Positions 21,346-34,760 of a stretch of DNA of 64,000 bases are shown one piece after another; position 1 is the first letter of the stretch, and every line of letters begins with the position of its first letter. Position numbers and translations under genes: made by a program. The DNA is from Cutaneotrichosporon cavernicola (taxonomy: Eukaryota; Basidiomycota; Tremellomycetes; Trichosporonales; Trichosporonaceae): the NCBI RefSeq assembly GCF_030864355.1, contig NC_083395.1, positions 2,480,001-2,544,000 of the forward strand, written 5' to 3'. The notes under the pieces were generated by a model, which searched no databases, was not told the DNA's origin, and was given only the letters and a program-made list of their open reading frames with translations.

Positions 21346-24300
21346 TTACTCCACCACCATCACATCCTCCCACTCCTCTTCTTGCTCTACCGGCTCTGCT
21401 GCATTGACAGCGCCCTCCGCCCCCACGACAACATCCTCTGGTGCCCACTCCGGTTCGGCTCCAGGTTCGTAGTTCTCGACACGCTCCTCCACAACATATT
21501 CGGCGTCGATCATCCACTGCCGCACGCGCACAAGGAGTGTCGCGATGACGCGCCACGACATGGCCACTAAGAGGACCGTCGTGGTGATCGGGTACATCAT
21601 CCGGACTGAGTTCAGCAGAGTCGGGAGAGTTCAACTCACATGCCCATCCGTTGTCGACCTGGGGCAAGGCCACGCCGATCATCTGCAGGCTGGAGCGCAG
21701 CGAGACGAAAGCCAACCAAGGGAGCACTATCGGCACAACCATGTAGGCGATGAGTGGTACACAGAGATTGGTGATGTAGCTAAACTTCATGCGGAGCGGT
21801 CGCTTGAAAGCATCGCGGAAAGTGGGTGGCCCATCGCGTGGCAATTCGTCGGCGGCCAAGCCCACACCGCCGACGTAAAGCGAGATCATTGTCGTGCCCG
21901 TCGCCCATGCGTCCCACACATGCAGGACCGGCGTGATGTCGTTCGAGAAGCCGTAGCGCGCGGGGAGAGAGATGAACAACTCAAAGTTGATTCCCGCAAT
22001 GAGTGGCAGGACAAGGTACAGTATGGACACGGCGTAGACCGCACGCGCCACACCACGAAGCCACCGCTTGACACGCGTCGACTTCTGTGATCTGCGCAAC
22101 CGCTCGGCCCGAGACGAGTCAATGATGTGCTTTTTAGCACTCTGCCCCAAGTTGTAGGAGATCAGACACAAGTAAACGCCGACGACCTGGGCGATGTTAG
22201 CGGCATTGGCGAGACCCAACTTACCCAGCTGTATCCGTCGTACACGGGGCCACCGAACCATGAGCCAGTTGCCTGCCGCCCGAGGGCCAACGGGACGAAA
22301 ATCATGCCAGCCGTGACGCAGGCCGCCGAGAACAGCATAAATATCAACAACGCGTAGACACGTGTGCGCCAGAAATCTGGCAGAGACACAACGGTGTAGT
22401 CGTCCTTCGGGTTGCGGCCTGCCTTGCGAGCGGCACGGTCCTGCTTGAGTAAACGGATGCGGTCCGCCTCAGTGCGTGGTGCTCCCTTCTGGTCGACGGG
22501 GATGAAGACGCCCTCCCGTCTCCGCTCTTCCAGTGTGGCCAGCTCCACTCTGTCGCTGGCAGGTACGCGGGCTCTGGTTGCGCGGTTGTCATAACGACCG
22601 AACACGAACTGGCACGCAGCGTCCGCGACCAACCATGCCCATTGGGAGGCACGGTTGGACGGCTTTGGCCGAACCTCCATCCCGAAGATAAGCGAGACGA
22701 GACGGAGCTTCCTAACCGCGAAACCCCACCACATAACGAAGAGCTTTCTGATCCTGTGAGGGAGGTACAGCATCTCCCACGAGGGGGGGATGACAAGATG
22801 GAGGAAGAGGATGTCGAATGGCACCGATGACAATGGACGCCTAAAGTGTCAGCGTGTTAACGGGACATGGCCTACTGCTCGAGTCGCAACGGGAGGAACC
22901 CGCTTGTGGGGCTGAAACCCGAGACGCTATACAAGAGCCACGGCACACCGCCGCAGACCGCGTACACAACCACGGTGTACATTGTGGCCGACACCGCTAA
23001 CTGAAGCGTCAGCATCCAAGTTTCTTGTGTGCAGACATACTCTTGGGAACTGAGCCAGTGCTGGGCGGTCCATGATTTCCTTGACTGGTGAATGAGTCGG
23101 ATCTGATGGATCGCGGATGAAATACAGCGCTCCCGCCCGCGAAATTGTCCGCATGTGCGCCAAGAACGCCGCGAAAGAGATCATGAACACCGTACCGCAT
23201 GCCCACGTTACGAAGAGAGTGCCGAACGGTCTGGCTGCGATGCGGCCGAGTCGATGGCTCACCGTCGCACCGAATAACGGGAGCGTACAGAGGTCCATGA
23301 TAATCCCGACGAAGACGGGGAAGCACACAATCTCAAGCGTCATGAAGAAGACAACCTGGGGTAAGCTAATCCGTCGTCAGTTGGCCCACCTTCAAGAACG
23401 TCTGTACGTTACGAGCCTTCTCCATAAACGAGTGTGAAAGTTGGAGAAGGTTCGCTGCGTCGATGACCGCGATGCAGATGACGCCCATCGATAACATCAT
23501 GTAGCCCACGACTAGGCACATGAACTGGTCGCCGGAATCGGGCGACGCGGCGACGGAGATTGAGTATAAGCGGAACGCCTTGTAAAGCTTGTGCGCCGTC
23601 TCGCCGATGAGCTCGAGTCCGTCAATAGTCGTTTCCACGACGACTCCAACCACCGGTACGTCTGAAGCGCAGTTGATTGGGATAACAGCCTCCGGCGTAA
23701 TGATGGGATGTGAGAATATGCTCGCTGTGTAGTTAAAGGCTTGAGCTATGTCGGCCGAAGTCACGTTGAGCGCTTCCATAACGTACTCTGTCGCTGGCTT
23801 GGCAACAAGTCGAGGGAAAACCAGAAGTTCTTTCAGGATAACTGCAATGCCGCGGTACAGGCATTCGGACACGAACGAAAGGGAGCGAACCGTCGTGGTG
23901 AACGCATCCCCCGAGAGACGAATGCCGTCGGTTGAAAGCACAAGTTTGCCGAGGAAAGTAGGGACTCCTACCATCATGGACAAGGTGAACGCCATGGCGA
24001 AGCTGACGAAGATGTGCTGTGGGTTAGCATCCAAAGCACAGACACCCTCACGTTGTGGAGAAGACCAGTGAGAGGACCGATAAAGCCAACGACTTCAAAG
24101 ATGCCATCCCAGTCCTCGGCGTCCAGTGGCCGGTCGTCGTCGTCGTCTGGTGGGATGTCCATGCCAACACCCTCGAGTTCGTTGCGCGCCATGACTTGCT
24201 GAACCATCTCGACATTGACGACAAAGCCCTCATCGTCGTCACCCAATGCTGCCTCGAAATGGCGCCACTGAGGCTCGTCAATTTCGACCCTCTCCTCGAT

Positions 24301-26258
24301 GTGTTCCATCTCGACATCCGCGTTGGCATCGGTTTCCTGGTCCGCGTCACCGTCTGTCTCATTGTCCTCGGTCTCGGTTCGCACAAAGTCACCTAGCGAC
24401 GTTTCCCGCTTCAGGGCCTGCTCGTCGGGCTCAAACTCGCCGGTCTCCGCTGTCCCAACGCTGTCCGGTGACGACGGACCCTCATGCCCTTCTGGAACAC
24501 CCAGCAACGTACCGATGCGTGCGTCGACGGCGCGCTGGACGTCGATGGGCGGGGTGTCTAATGGCGACTCTGCGATAATCGGCAAAGTGGGGTCCATCTG
24601 ACCATGTGATCCAAAATGTCGCTCTGCACGAGGACTCTGGACATTACCATCTGGCCCAGGATCCGACGCGCGGCGGAACGACGGCGAGAACTCAGGTGCG
24701 CCCTGGTTGCTTGCACCACCAGGGACCGTTTCCAGTTCGTCCAAGAAATCGTCTCCTTGAGGCGTTCCGTGAGGAGACTCCCTGCCATTCGCGCGAGGTG
24801 TTTCGAGCTGCTGCCACGAGGCGAGACGCGGCGAGTTCGGAACCGCGTCCACGGGCACATCGGCGACTCCACGAGAGGGACCAGCCTCTGCGTTGTTCTC
24901 CCAAAAGGAGGCCCCCGAGGTGGTATCCACAACGCGGTTGGACACATCACAGGACGCACGGGTCAGAGTAGGCCGCGACTTACGTTCCTGCGTCTCGTCC
25001 CAGGATACGTCGCTTGCGTCGGCGGGTGGGGAAGGAGCTGCGCCCATCTCAACTTCGGCCTCGGCGTAGCGCCCAGCAGTCTCCTCCGGTGAGGCATCGA
25101 CAGGCCTCTCTTGGTCACCGTCGGCGATGATGGTCTCCGCATCCCCCGTGTCGCCGACGTCTGTACCTGCCGCTGCGCGATCCGACTCGGCGTACCTGCT
25201 CGAGTCCTCGAGGTCCGCGAGCCGGATAGCCTGGCCGTTGCGGAATGTCCACAAGCTGGGGTCGACCTCGTCTTCCTCCTCAGTTGGTGGCCGTGCATGC
25301 CATTCTTGCTGCGCGATCCACTCGCGTAGCAAGATGAGGCCGATTAAGCCAGTGGCGACGGAAATGGCGACAATCTGGCCGCGGAAGACAAAAGCAATGG
25401 GGCTGCGGTTAACATCGGGACAGATGGGAAACCTACTTTCGTCCGTCTGCTGTAATGCGGTCAAGGAACGTGGGGCGGAAGCTGAGCGTGCCGTTAGTGG
25501 CGATCGCATTGAGGACAAGGTCACGACCTGTTGGTCGCCCGTCAGTGCCGTTGGGCAGTACAAACGTCCTGTTCAGTTCGTGGAAACTGTCCGCAATGGC
25601 GCATTGCAGTCCGTATGATAGGCCACTGTTGGTCCTGGGCGTAAGCTCTTGCGCCCCAACGTGGGCTTTAGGGCACTCACAAGTGGTCCACTACGGCTAG
25701 AATGATCCGTAACGACCCCATGGTGATGATGGGAAGTATGACCAGCCAGCTGATGATGGCGATACATACGCGCATGACGCGCCATGCTAGACGTCCGGCC
25801 ACAAAGAGGGATTGTCGAATGTAGACCATTGTAGGGATAATGGAGGGTAAGGAGGAGGGATAGACTGCATGTCAGATGCGGCAAGCGCTGCTAGCATACC
25901 TTTGGTGAAGGTGTAAGGATGGCCACAGATCTCACAGTAGCGTTTCTTGCTGCGCGATAGCCATTCTTGCAAGCTGTAACAGGGTTAGCATCAGATCGTG
26001 TGACCGGCTGGTAGAAGGAAGGAAAGGGAGCAGATGTTGTTGCGCGACGAGACTTACCAGTCCGAGTGGACATATCGAACCGAACCAGAGCACTTGCATG
26101 GATAGATGAGGGGCTTTGATTCCTCTGCTTCAGTGCGACATACGCGGCAGAGGTCTATACCAAGTGTTAGCGAATGTGTGCCAAGTAGTCGTGGGAGACA
26201 TACCGCCCTCGTCGTCGAAGCTCCCCCACATCGCGTCTTGAGCCGCGTCGTCGGCCAT
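21346..26258 (-). CDS. SSM4: Doa10/MARCH6-type ER membrane E3 ubiquitin ligase
   Basis: Large multi-exon gene, start at 26258 ('MADDAAQDAMWGSF'). Three early introns frame a RING-CH domain: C-R-V-C, then 'YPCKCSGSVRYVHSDC', then 'YCEICGHPYTF', i.e. C4HC3. Hydrophobic helices follow at once ('VCIAIISWLVILPIITMG'), then a long acidic disordered loop (about 24000-25300), then many membrane spans in the 3' half ('LICVAVID', 'ILYLVLPLIAGINF', 'AYMVVPIVLPWLAF'). The end is an acidic tail 'EEEWEDVMVVE'. Doa10/Ssm4 sits in the ER and inner nuclear membrane and ubiquitinates misfolded proteins and sterol-synthesis enzymes. The length (4.9 kb) and the RING-CH-first, many-spans-after layout match. Exon borders in the 3' half are approximate. 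Confidence 0.93.
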
Positions 26259-26713
26259 GTTGAAGGTTGGTTATAGCATGGGCCGACGGCGGAAGCGGGT
26301 AATGAAGATGTCGGTGTGGTAAGATGTGAATCTGTAGGTACAAGATGGAGTGTTGTAGGTGTGTTGAGTTGAATGAAGATGGTTGAGAGTTGAGTTGAGA
26401 GTAGTTGGTAGGTAGTAGTTTACATCTCAGGTAGGAGTTGTACTATGTGGCCACCTTCTCTCACACTCTACTCTCTCACTCTCACTCTCACCCCTGACAA
26501 ATGTGGCCGCCTTCACCCCACGCAGTAAGGTCAGTTGCTGACATGCCCCTCAAAATCCACGTCAGGGGTTATTACCGAACATCATTTGAAGATCCAGGCA
26601 CCATTAAAGGAATGTAATACAGTACATAGCATTTGAGTCCATCGGAATACTGAGTGGCGAATTAATCGTTGTGAGGCCAGCTTGTGAATCCACTTCATCT
26701 TTCAACTTCCTGT
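26259..26713. promoter_or_regulatory. SSM4 upstream region with CT/GA microsatellite
   Basis: 455 bases. A GTTGAGTTGAGAGTAG-type repeat (26365-26410) and a CT-rich run (CTCTCACACTCTACTCTCTCACTCTC..., 26457-26493) lie upstream of SSM4. The 3' end of the GH13 gene is at 26714. No other gene seen. Confidence 0.4.
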
Positions 26714-28619
<1,906 letters not shown>

Positions 28620-28979
28620 GGTGAGTGAGGAAGCGGGACAGTCTATTCCAACGTTCCAATAGTCGCCATTCGAGGCGGGAACCTTGAGCTCGACGTCACA
28701 TCCCCTCGGGTTTCTCCGAGTGACGTGGCTGTATGGGATCACGAGAGAACTGATGAAACGGATCAAACTACTCTTTTGCTGTTGGTGGCATTGGTCATCG
28801 GCTTCTTCGGTGATTTCGGGGGCACCCGAAGATGGGCCGAGATCGGTCCGCGGGCCGGTCATTTTGATCAACCTTCCTCGGTCTCTCGGGTCTCTCGGCG
28901 CACATCCGGGCATATAAATGATGAGGTGGAGCTACCTGGCAACGGCAGTTTGCAGTTTGCAGTTACACACTATCCCAAG
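28620..28979. promoter_or_regulatory. Shared bidirectional promoter of the two alpha-glucosidase genes
   Basis: 360 bases between divergent start codons. A TATAAA box lies at 28913-28918, 62 bases before the rightward ATG. CGG triplets are dense: three direct CTCGG copies at 28877, 28885 and 28894, CGG-N6-CGG at about 28799-28810, and an inverted CCGAGATCGG at 28838-28847. A TGACGTGG element sits near 28720. Fungal maltose and starch regulators of the Zn2Cys6 type (MAL activator, AmyR) bind spaced CGG triplets, so co-regulation by such a factor is a reasonable inference. Confidence 0.55.
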
Positions 28980-30885
28980 ATGACTCTGGACGTTTCTGAG
29001 CGACGCTGGTGGAAGGAGGCGGCGGTGTACCAGAGTGAGTCCTCCACCTTATTACGTGCAGCTCGCTAACTGGCAGTCTACCCGTCGTCGTTTGCGGATC
29101 ACGCAGACGGGGGCAACGGTACGCTCCGCGGCATCCTCAGCAAGGTCGACTACCTCAAGGACCTGGGGATCGACGTGCTCTGGCTCTCGCCGATCTACAC
29201 CTCGCCCATGGCGGACATGGGCTACGACATCAGCGACTACCAGGCCATCGACCCGCGTTACGGCACCCTCGAGGACTGGGACGCTCTCCGTGACGCAGTT
29301 CACGCCCGTGGCATGAAGCTCGTTATGGACCTGGTTGTGAACCACTCGTCCAACGAGCACGCATGGTTCCGCGAGTCGCGCTCGTCCAAGACTTCGCCCA
29401 AGCGTGACTGGTACATCTGGCACTCTGGAAAGGTCAATGAGGCCGGTGAGCGTGTGCCGCCCAACAACTGGCGGTCGACCTTTGGGGTAGGCTCGACATG
29501 GGAGTGGGACGAGGGAAGCGGCGAGTACTACCTCCACACGTTCCTCAAGGAGCAGCCCGACTTGAACTGGGAGAACCCCGCTGTACGCGATGCCGTGTTC
29601 GAGATGATGCGGTGGTGGCTCGACCGAGGTGCGGACGGTTTCCGGGTAAGTCCTGCTACGTCGGGGACCCCTTCCAACTAAATCTAACGCAAAGATGGAC
29701 GTCATCAACTTCATCTCCAAGGCTGAGGGTTTCCCAGACGCGCCAATTACCGACCCCAAGGAAATCTACCAGCCCTTTGGAAACCTCTCCATCAATCGTC
29801 CGCGCGTTCACGACCACCTCAAGGAGATGTACGAAAAGGTGCTCAAGGACTACGATTGCTTCTGTGTTGGCGAGTGCCCTGGATCCGAGGGGCCCGACTC
29901 GTTCGCCCTGTACTCCGAGCCGAGCCGTAACGAGCTCCAGATGGTTTTCACATTCCACCACCAGTGCTTTGACCGGGGTAACGGTGGCTTCGGGCGCGGT
30001 TGGAACGCAGACTGGAAGCTGAGCGACCTCAAGAAGGAGTGGAACAGATGGCACACGGAGCTGCCTAAGCGTGGGGGTTGGTTTGCAAACTACCTCGAAA
30101 ACCATGACCAGCCACGGATGATTACGCGTATGGCGTGTGAATCCCCAGAAAACCGCGCGAGGAGCGGCAAGCTGCTCGCCCTCCTCCAATGCTCCCTCAC
30201 TGGTACCATCTACGTGTACCAGGGACAGGAACTGGGACCGGTTAACGTGCCACACGCCTGGGGAGAGGAGGAGTACAAGGACGTCGAGAGCATCCAGCTC
30301 ATCCAGGGCGAGCGGGCGTACCTCGAGCGTGTAGGGATCACCGGGTCCGAGGCGGACGAGTACATGGCGGGCGTGTTGCGCGACTTGCGGCAGACGGCGC
30401 GCGACAATGGCCGCACCCCTGTGCAGTGGGACGACTCCAAGCACGCCGGCTTCACGGCTGGCGAGCCGTGGATGCGTATCCACGAAGACTACCCGGAGTG
30501 GAACGCCGCCGCACAGACAAAGGACGCCGACTCAGTACGTAGCTTTTGGAAGAAGATGCTCGCTCTGCGCACCGAGTACCCTTCGCTCGTGTATGGCAAG
30601 TTCACTCCGCTCGACGAGGAGTCGAACGACAACTACTGCTACACGCGCGAGTGGCCCGAGACGGGCGAGAAGCTCCTCGTGCTCCTCAATTTTAAACGCG
30701 ACGATGGCACCGGCGGCCCGATCACCATCGACACGGCCAAGCTCGGCGTCGACACGACTGGCGCGCGCCTCATTGCCTCGAATGACAACGCCAAGGAGGG
30801 GTCCGGAATCAACGGGCCCGTCACACTCGAGCCCTGGTGCGGGCGCATCTACCTCCTCAAGGAGGGCAAGAACCTGCCCAACTAG
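28980..30885 (+). CDS. GH13 alpha-glucosidase (oligo-1,6-glucosidase type), second copy
   Basis: Exons 28980-29034, 29077-29645 and 29695-30885 give 604 codons. Motifs: 'WWKEAAVYQ-IYPSSFADH', 'GIDVLWLSPIYTSPMADMGY', 'LVMDLVVNHSSNEH', 'QPDLNWENPAVRDAV', nucleophile Asp in 'GFR-MDVINFISKAEG', acid/base Glu in 'CFCVGECPG', 'YLENHDQPRMITR' and 'YVYQGQELGPVNVP'. The second intron interrupts the gene exactly at GFR|MDVI, the same place as in the leftward copy, so the two arose from a common ancestor. They are clearly diverged, so the duplication is old or the copies have specialised. Val after the nucleophile again points to alpha-1,6 activity. No signal peptide. Confidence 0.95.
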
Positions 30886-31290
30886 AACACAGCTTGCGCT
30901 GGCCACTCATTATCTACTAGACAGACATGAACTACTTGCAATGCAATCATGACTTTGGTTCTTTCCAACACGGTGGCACTAAAGACTATGATGCGCAGCC
31001 GTCTACGTGCTCCCGTTCGCCAGCGTTCATTACGGAGGCCCTCGAGGATGGAGATTGGATAGTACGATGAAGACGGTGTTTCAAGAAGGTGGCTGGAGGC
31101 GTGAGTGAATGATGTAGTGTTGTGGACATCGGGCTAGACGGCCCTTTGTCACCACTGCGGTTTCAGTAGACTGAGTTGATTCAGTTGATTCAATGGATTT
31201 GTCAACCGCCGTCCTCTACCCAAGGAGTACATGCATACACCCACTGTGCTAAGCAGCTAGCAGCTAGCCGCCCTATGAGGTCCATGAAAT
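30886..31290. other. Convergent 3' region, no gene seen
   Basis: 405 bases between the 3' ends of the rightward GH13 gene and the leftward lyase gene. Contains short direct words (GTTGATTCAGTTGATTCA near 31172-31191, GCAGCTAGCAGCTAG near 31253-31267). Confidence 0.4.
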
Positions 31291-32495
31291 CTAGCTGATG
31301 TCCTTCTCAGTGATGTTGGGAATGGGTAGCCCGGCGGCCTGGGCAAGACGCAGTGTGTTCTGCGCCTGCTTGTACACTGGCGCATCGATCATGACACCGT
31401 CAAGCGCGTAAGCGCCGGTACCCTTTGAGTCATGCAGCTCAAAGCTGAACTTGACTCGGGCGGCCTTACGAATAGCTGCGATTAGCTCTGTCGTCCAAGC
31501 TTAGCTCACCGGCCTCAGACGGCGCGTACGCCGCCTGGATGACATCGATTTGGGCAGGGTGAATTGCTTGCTGCTATCAGCTTCGTCGTGGAAGTCTTGC
31601 TGTGGTCTTCACACTGTGAAGCCTGAACCTGGACTGACCTTGCCAGTGAATCCCAGCCGCATGCCCTCCTCGCTCTCGATGCGCAGTGCTTCAGGGTCCT
31701 TGAAGTTGACACACACGAGGTCGAGCGAGCCGAGACCAAACGCGCGAGCGGTAGTAACGAGCTTGGCCCGCGGATACAGCAGTTCGCTGCGCCCGGGAGT
31801 GCGCACAATACCCACGTCAGCACAGTCTGTTGTCAGCTCCTTTTTTACCCCTCCTTAACATACAGTCTTCAGCAGCAAACAGCAGCGCGTCGAGGTGTCC
31901 CCGTGCAGCAGCGGCGATCTCGTGGATGCGCAGCATGGCCTCTGCGCTCTCAATCATCCCGATGATGCGGACGGCGTTCTCCCGCCCGGCCTGCTTATCG
32001 GGCGGACAGAGTGCCTGAATGCGCGACACGACCCACTCGAGGTGCTCGGGGTCGTTGGTCTTGGGCAGCGCGATCGCTTGAACGTGCCGCGCGCGCAGGA
32101 TTGTGTCGAGGTCGTCCACCTCGAATCCAGTGCCGACAGCATTGATGCGCGCGACGACCTCGCCAGCAGGGCGGCGGTCGCTGTCTAGCAGCTCGGCTAC
32201 AAGGCGGCGCGCCTCGGGCTTGGCGGAGGGTGCGACAGCGTCCTCGAGGTCGTAGGCGACCGAGTCGGCGGGCGAGGACAGCGACTTCTCAATCATGCGC
32301 GGGTTCGAGCCGGGGACAGAGGTTAGCTGTGCCGTGCGGACGAGCAGCCCTGGACGGAGAGACCATATATGGTAGCCAGTACTCACCATACAGCATGGCG
32401 CGACGGAGGACGGGTGGCAGCTCGCTGCGCACGATGGTGGACATGGCACGCGCGGCGCGCGGTGCAGATACGGCACGAGGGACAAAGGAGAGCAT
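31291..32495 (-). CDS. HpcH/HpaI-family lyase, CLYBL-like (citramalyl-CoA lyase)
   Basis: Belongs to the citrate-lyase-beta/CLYBL family, which cleaves (S)-citramalyl-CoA to pyruvate and acetyl-CoA in mitochondria. Starts at 32495 with an Arg/Ala-rich presequence ('MLSFVPRAVSAPRAARAMS'). After the first intron come 'VPGSNPRMIEKSLSSPADSV', 'AYDLEDAV' (metal/CoA-binding Asp-Glu-Asp region), 'ARINAVGTGFEVDDL', 'AIALPKTNDPEHLEWV', 'IIGMIESAEAMLRI' and 'LLFAAED' joined to 'CADVGIVRTPGRSELLYPR'. After another intron come 'GFTGKQAIHPAQIDVI', the family's substrate-loop motif. Short introns with CTGAC branch sites separate these blocks. It lies directly downstream, on the same strand, of a FAS1-like/MaoC hydratase gene. 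Confidence 0.9.
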
Positions 32496-32895
32496 GGTGG
32501 TTGGAGAGAGTGAGGATGGTGAGCAAACAGGAATATGTTGGTGGTGACTTGCAAGCTTAAGGCATGTGAGGGCTGGAAGTTGGATACCCCGCACGCGATA
32601 GGACAGTGAGCGGCAATCACCGAGCAATCATAGACGCCGAATTCCGTGGTCTGTTTCTCCATCCAACATACCGACCACCCAAAGCCATCTCGGGTCGGAG
32701 CGGAGCAGATGATTGTTCTGGGAGGAGGAATGCTGGAGTGGTGTACATGTACATAGTGGGGCAACGCCGCCCCAGGACAGCTCGGTGCACCGACTTTTCT
32801 GACATACCCGCCTCAGCTTGTTTCCGGGACTCGTGCCTACCTCTTCCCCCCCGCTCCTCGCATCTCAGTCAAGCCGTTCTGCATACACTAATACG
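32496..32895. other. Intergenic between hydratase and lyase genes
   Basis: 400 bases holding the lyase promoter and the hydratase 3' end. No gene seen. Confidence 0.4.
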
Positions 32896-34029
32896 CTACA
32901 ACACGGCGTCAATGTCCGCTGTCCCCTTCATACCCACAACGCCGTCCTGCTCGGCCCAGAGCAAGAGCTTGGACCCTCGGGGGCCCAACCACGCAGCCCT
33001 AAGCTTGATCGGCTTGTTGACGTACATCGGATGCGTGGCGCGGTACTCGAACTTTTTCAGAATGCCAGCCACATCGTCAGCCGCGTTTTTGGCGGTCTCG
33101 ACGAGCAGCTGCGCCGTGAGCGGGCCATGAACAACCAGGTCGGGGTGGCCCTCGACCTGGCGTGTCCAGTCCAAGTCGTAGTGGATCTTGTGCGCGTTCC
33201 AGGTCATTGCACTGTACCGGAACAGCAGCGGCGACGTAGGAGTGTACACGTGCTCGTAGGCAGGGTCAGGCATGTCCGAGGCTGGGGTCAGCTACCTATC
33301 CCCCCATGAACTGTAAGCGAGGGCCTGCCACAGCTGCCCTCGCGCGACGCACCCATAGGCTTCTTCTTCGGCTTGTTCGTCCCCTCCTCGCTCTTCTTCA
33401 CGTCGGGGAAGAAGACGTGGGTGCGCGTCTCGCGGATTGCCCAGTCGCCCTCGGGCTTCTCCGAGTCGTACAGGTCGCGCTGTGTGTATACAAACATCAT
33501 GGGGCCCTTGACCTCGGCATCCTTGATGATCGTCGACTGACACACCTTGCCGCCAACTGTGAGTCCAGCGTCACGGCGCCACTCCCAAGACCCCGCAGCC
33601 CACATGCGGCGGGAGTACGGCTCGGGCGCATTGTATTCCTTCCCGTCAGCTTGATCAGAGGATCCGCCTACTGGACGGGTAAAGCGGCCAAAGAGGGTCA
33701 GACCATCAGACCCGCCCTTGGGTACTCACCGTCGAGGTGCCGTCGGCCGCGAGCTGGTCCATGAACGCGCTGGGCTGCCAGTAGATCAGGTTGTCGCCCT
33801 TAGGAAGGAAGCCGCCCTCCTCAGCCAGTCCGGCAGCCTCGTTCTGCAGCGGCAGCGTGGTGCGGAGCTTGGCTGCGCGCCCTGCCTCGATCACGTCGAC
33901 GTCGACTTGTGGGGGACGCGACTTGGCATCGTCGATCCACTTCTGCACGTTGGCCGGAATGGAGGACATGGCGCGCGCGTGCGCAACCGCTGGCCGCGGT
34001 AGGCGGACGAGGGTCTGGCGAAGCATCAT
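32896..34029 (-). CDS. FAS1-like/MaoC hot-dog hydratase (itaconyl/mesaconyl-CoA hydratase or Htd2-like)
   Basis: Starts at 34029 with a mitochondrial-type presequence ('MMLRQTLVRLPRPAVAHARA'). The N-terminal hot-dog domain has 'GDNLIYWQPSAFMDQL', 'RRMWAAGSWEWRRD' and 'GPMMFVYTQRDLYD'. The C-terminal hot-dog has the catalytic 'MTWNAHKIHYDLDW' with Asn/His/His-Tyr-Asp, then 'GHPDLVVHGPLTAQLL'. This two-domain architecture is shared by mesaconyl-C4-CoA hydratases, itaconyl-CoA hydratases and the mitochondrial 3-hydroxyacyl-thioester dehydratase Htd2. At least two introns (around 33277-33350 and 33605-33730) interrupt it. Because the next gene downstream encodes a CLYBL-type lyase, the itaconate route is attractive, but Htd2 (mitochondrial lipoate/fatty acid synthesis) is the main alternative. 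Confidence 0.85.
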
Positions 34030-34248
34030 TGTGAGGTAGTGAGTGGAGTCAAGACGCAAGGTATGGGCTCGAGAAGGTTCGGTGTTGGGGTGGGAAGATG
34101 TGGTGACCTCATATGGATATCGGGGAATGCCGAATCCCGATCGGCACAATACGGCTGCAACGCGGCTGCTTTCGGCTTCAGCAGCGTTCTTCTTCCGGAG
34201 GATCGGAATTCAGTGCATGTCTAGTTTCTAACATCAAAGATCTACCCT

Positions 34249-34724
34249 TTACCAGCGCAGGTCGTACAAGGGCGGCTTGGTCTTTGCGAAGCTCACCACA
34301 AGCGTGGGATCGGACTTCCCGAGGGACGCGGGAAAAGTATAGCTGAGGTGGTAGAACGGTGCGCCGTGCTGGCGTGTGTCCTCGTTGAATTCGAGGACCT
34401 GCGTACCCTGCTCCACGACACTTCCCGACAACATCACATCGAGGCCTGGTCGCCGACATTGATGCCCTCCCCAAGGAAGAACGAGTATTGCGGCACACTG
34501 CGATCGTGAGGTGGTGAGAGAGCCTTGGGCGGCGAGTAATAATGGGGCGTGAGGGTCGTCAACTTGGCCCGGTCCTCTGATTATTCCATGCTGTTGTAGT
34601 GAGGTATGAAGAGAATGCAAGAAGCGTAAATACGGGACGTTGTATCGAACTTCGGTGCCGGGGCCTACGGGTCATCCAACACATACGACGCATTGGCTGA
34701 CATTTCCTCCGGCACCCGACGACG
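34249..34724 (-). pseudogene. Protein-like frames broken by stops, possible decayed or intron-rich gene
   Basis: Three protein-like pieces lie on the minus strand in different frames: 'KFDTTSRIYASCILFIPHYN', then (after an in-frame TAA) 'LTPHYYSPPKALSPPHDRSV' running into 'PQYSFFLGEGINVGDQA', then 'GTQVLEFNEDTRQHGAPFYH' through 'PPLYDLRW' ending at 34249-34251. One junction can be closed with a 50-nt GTCGGC...GGAGCAG intron. The upstream TAA and TAG cannot be removed with a normal-sized intron. Either the gene is decayed or the exon model is missing something. The family was not recognised. Confidence 0.3.
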
Positions 34725-34760
34725 CATTCACGTACGACGACAGCTAAAGCACCAGGAAAA

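Noticed and set aside
29052..30483. Long minus-strand frames opposite the rightward GH13 gene
   Set aside because: Antisense shadows of a well-conserved enzyme. No domain of their own.
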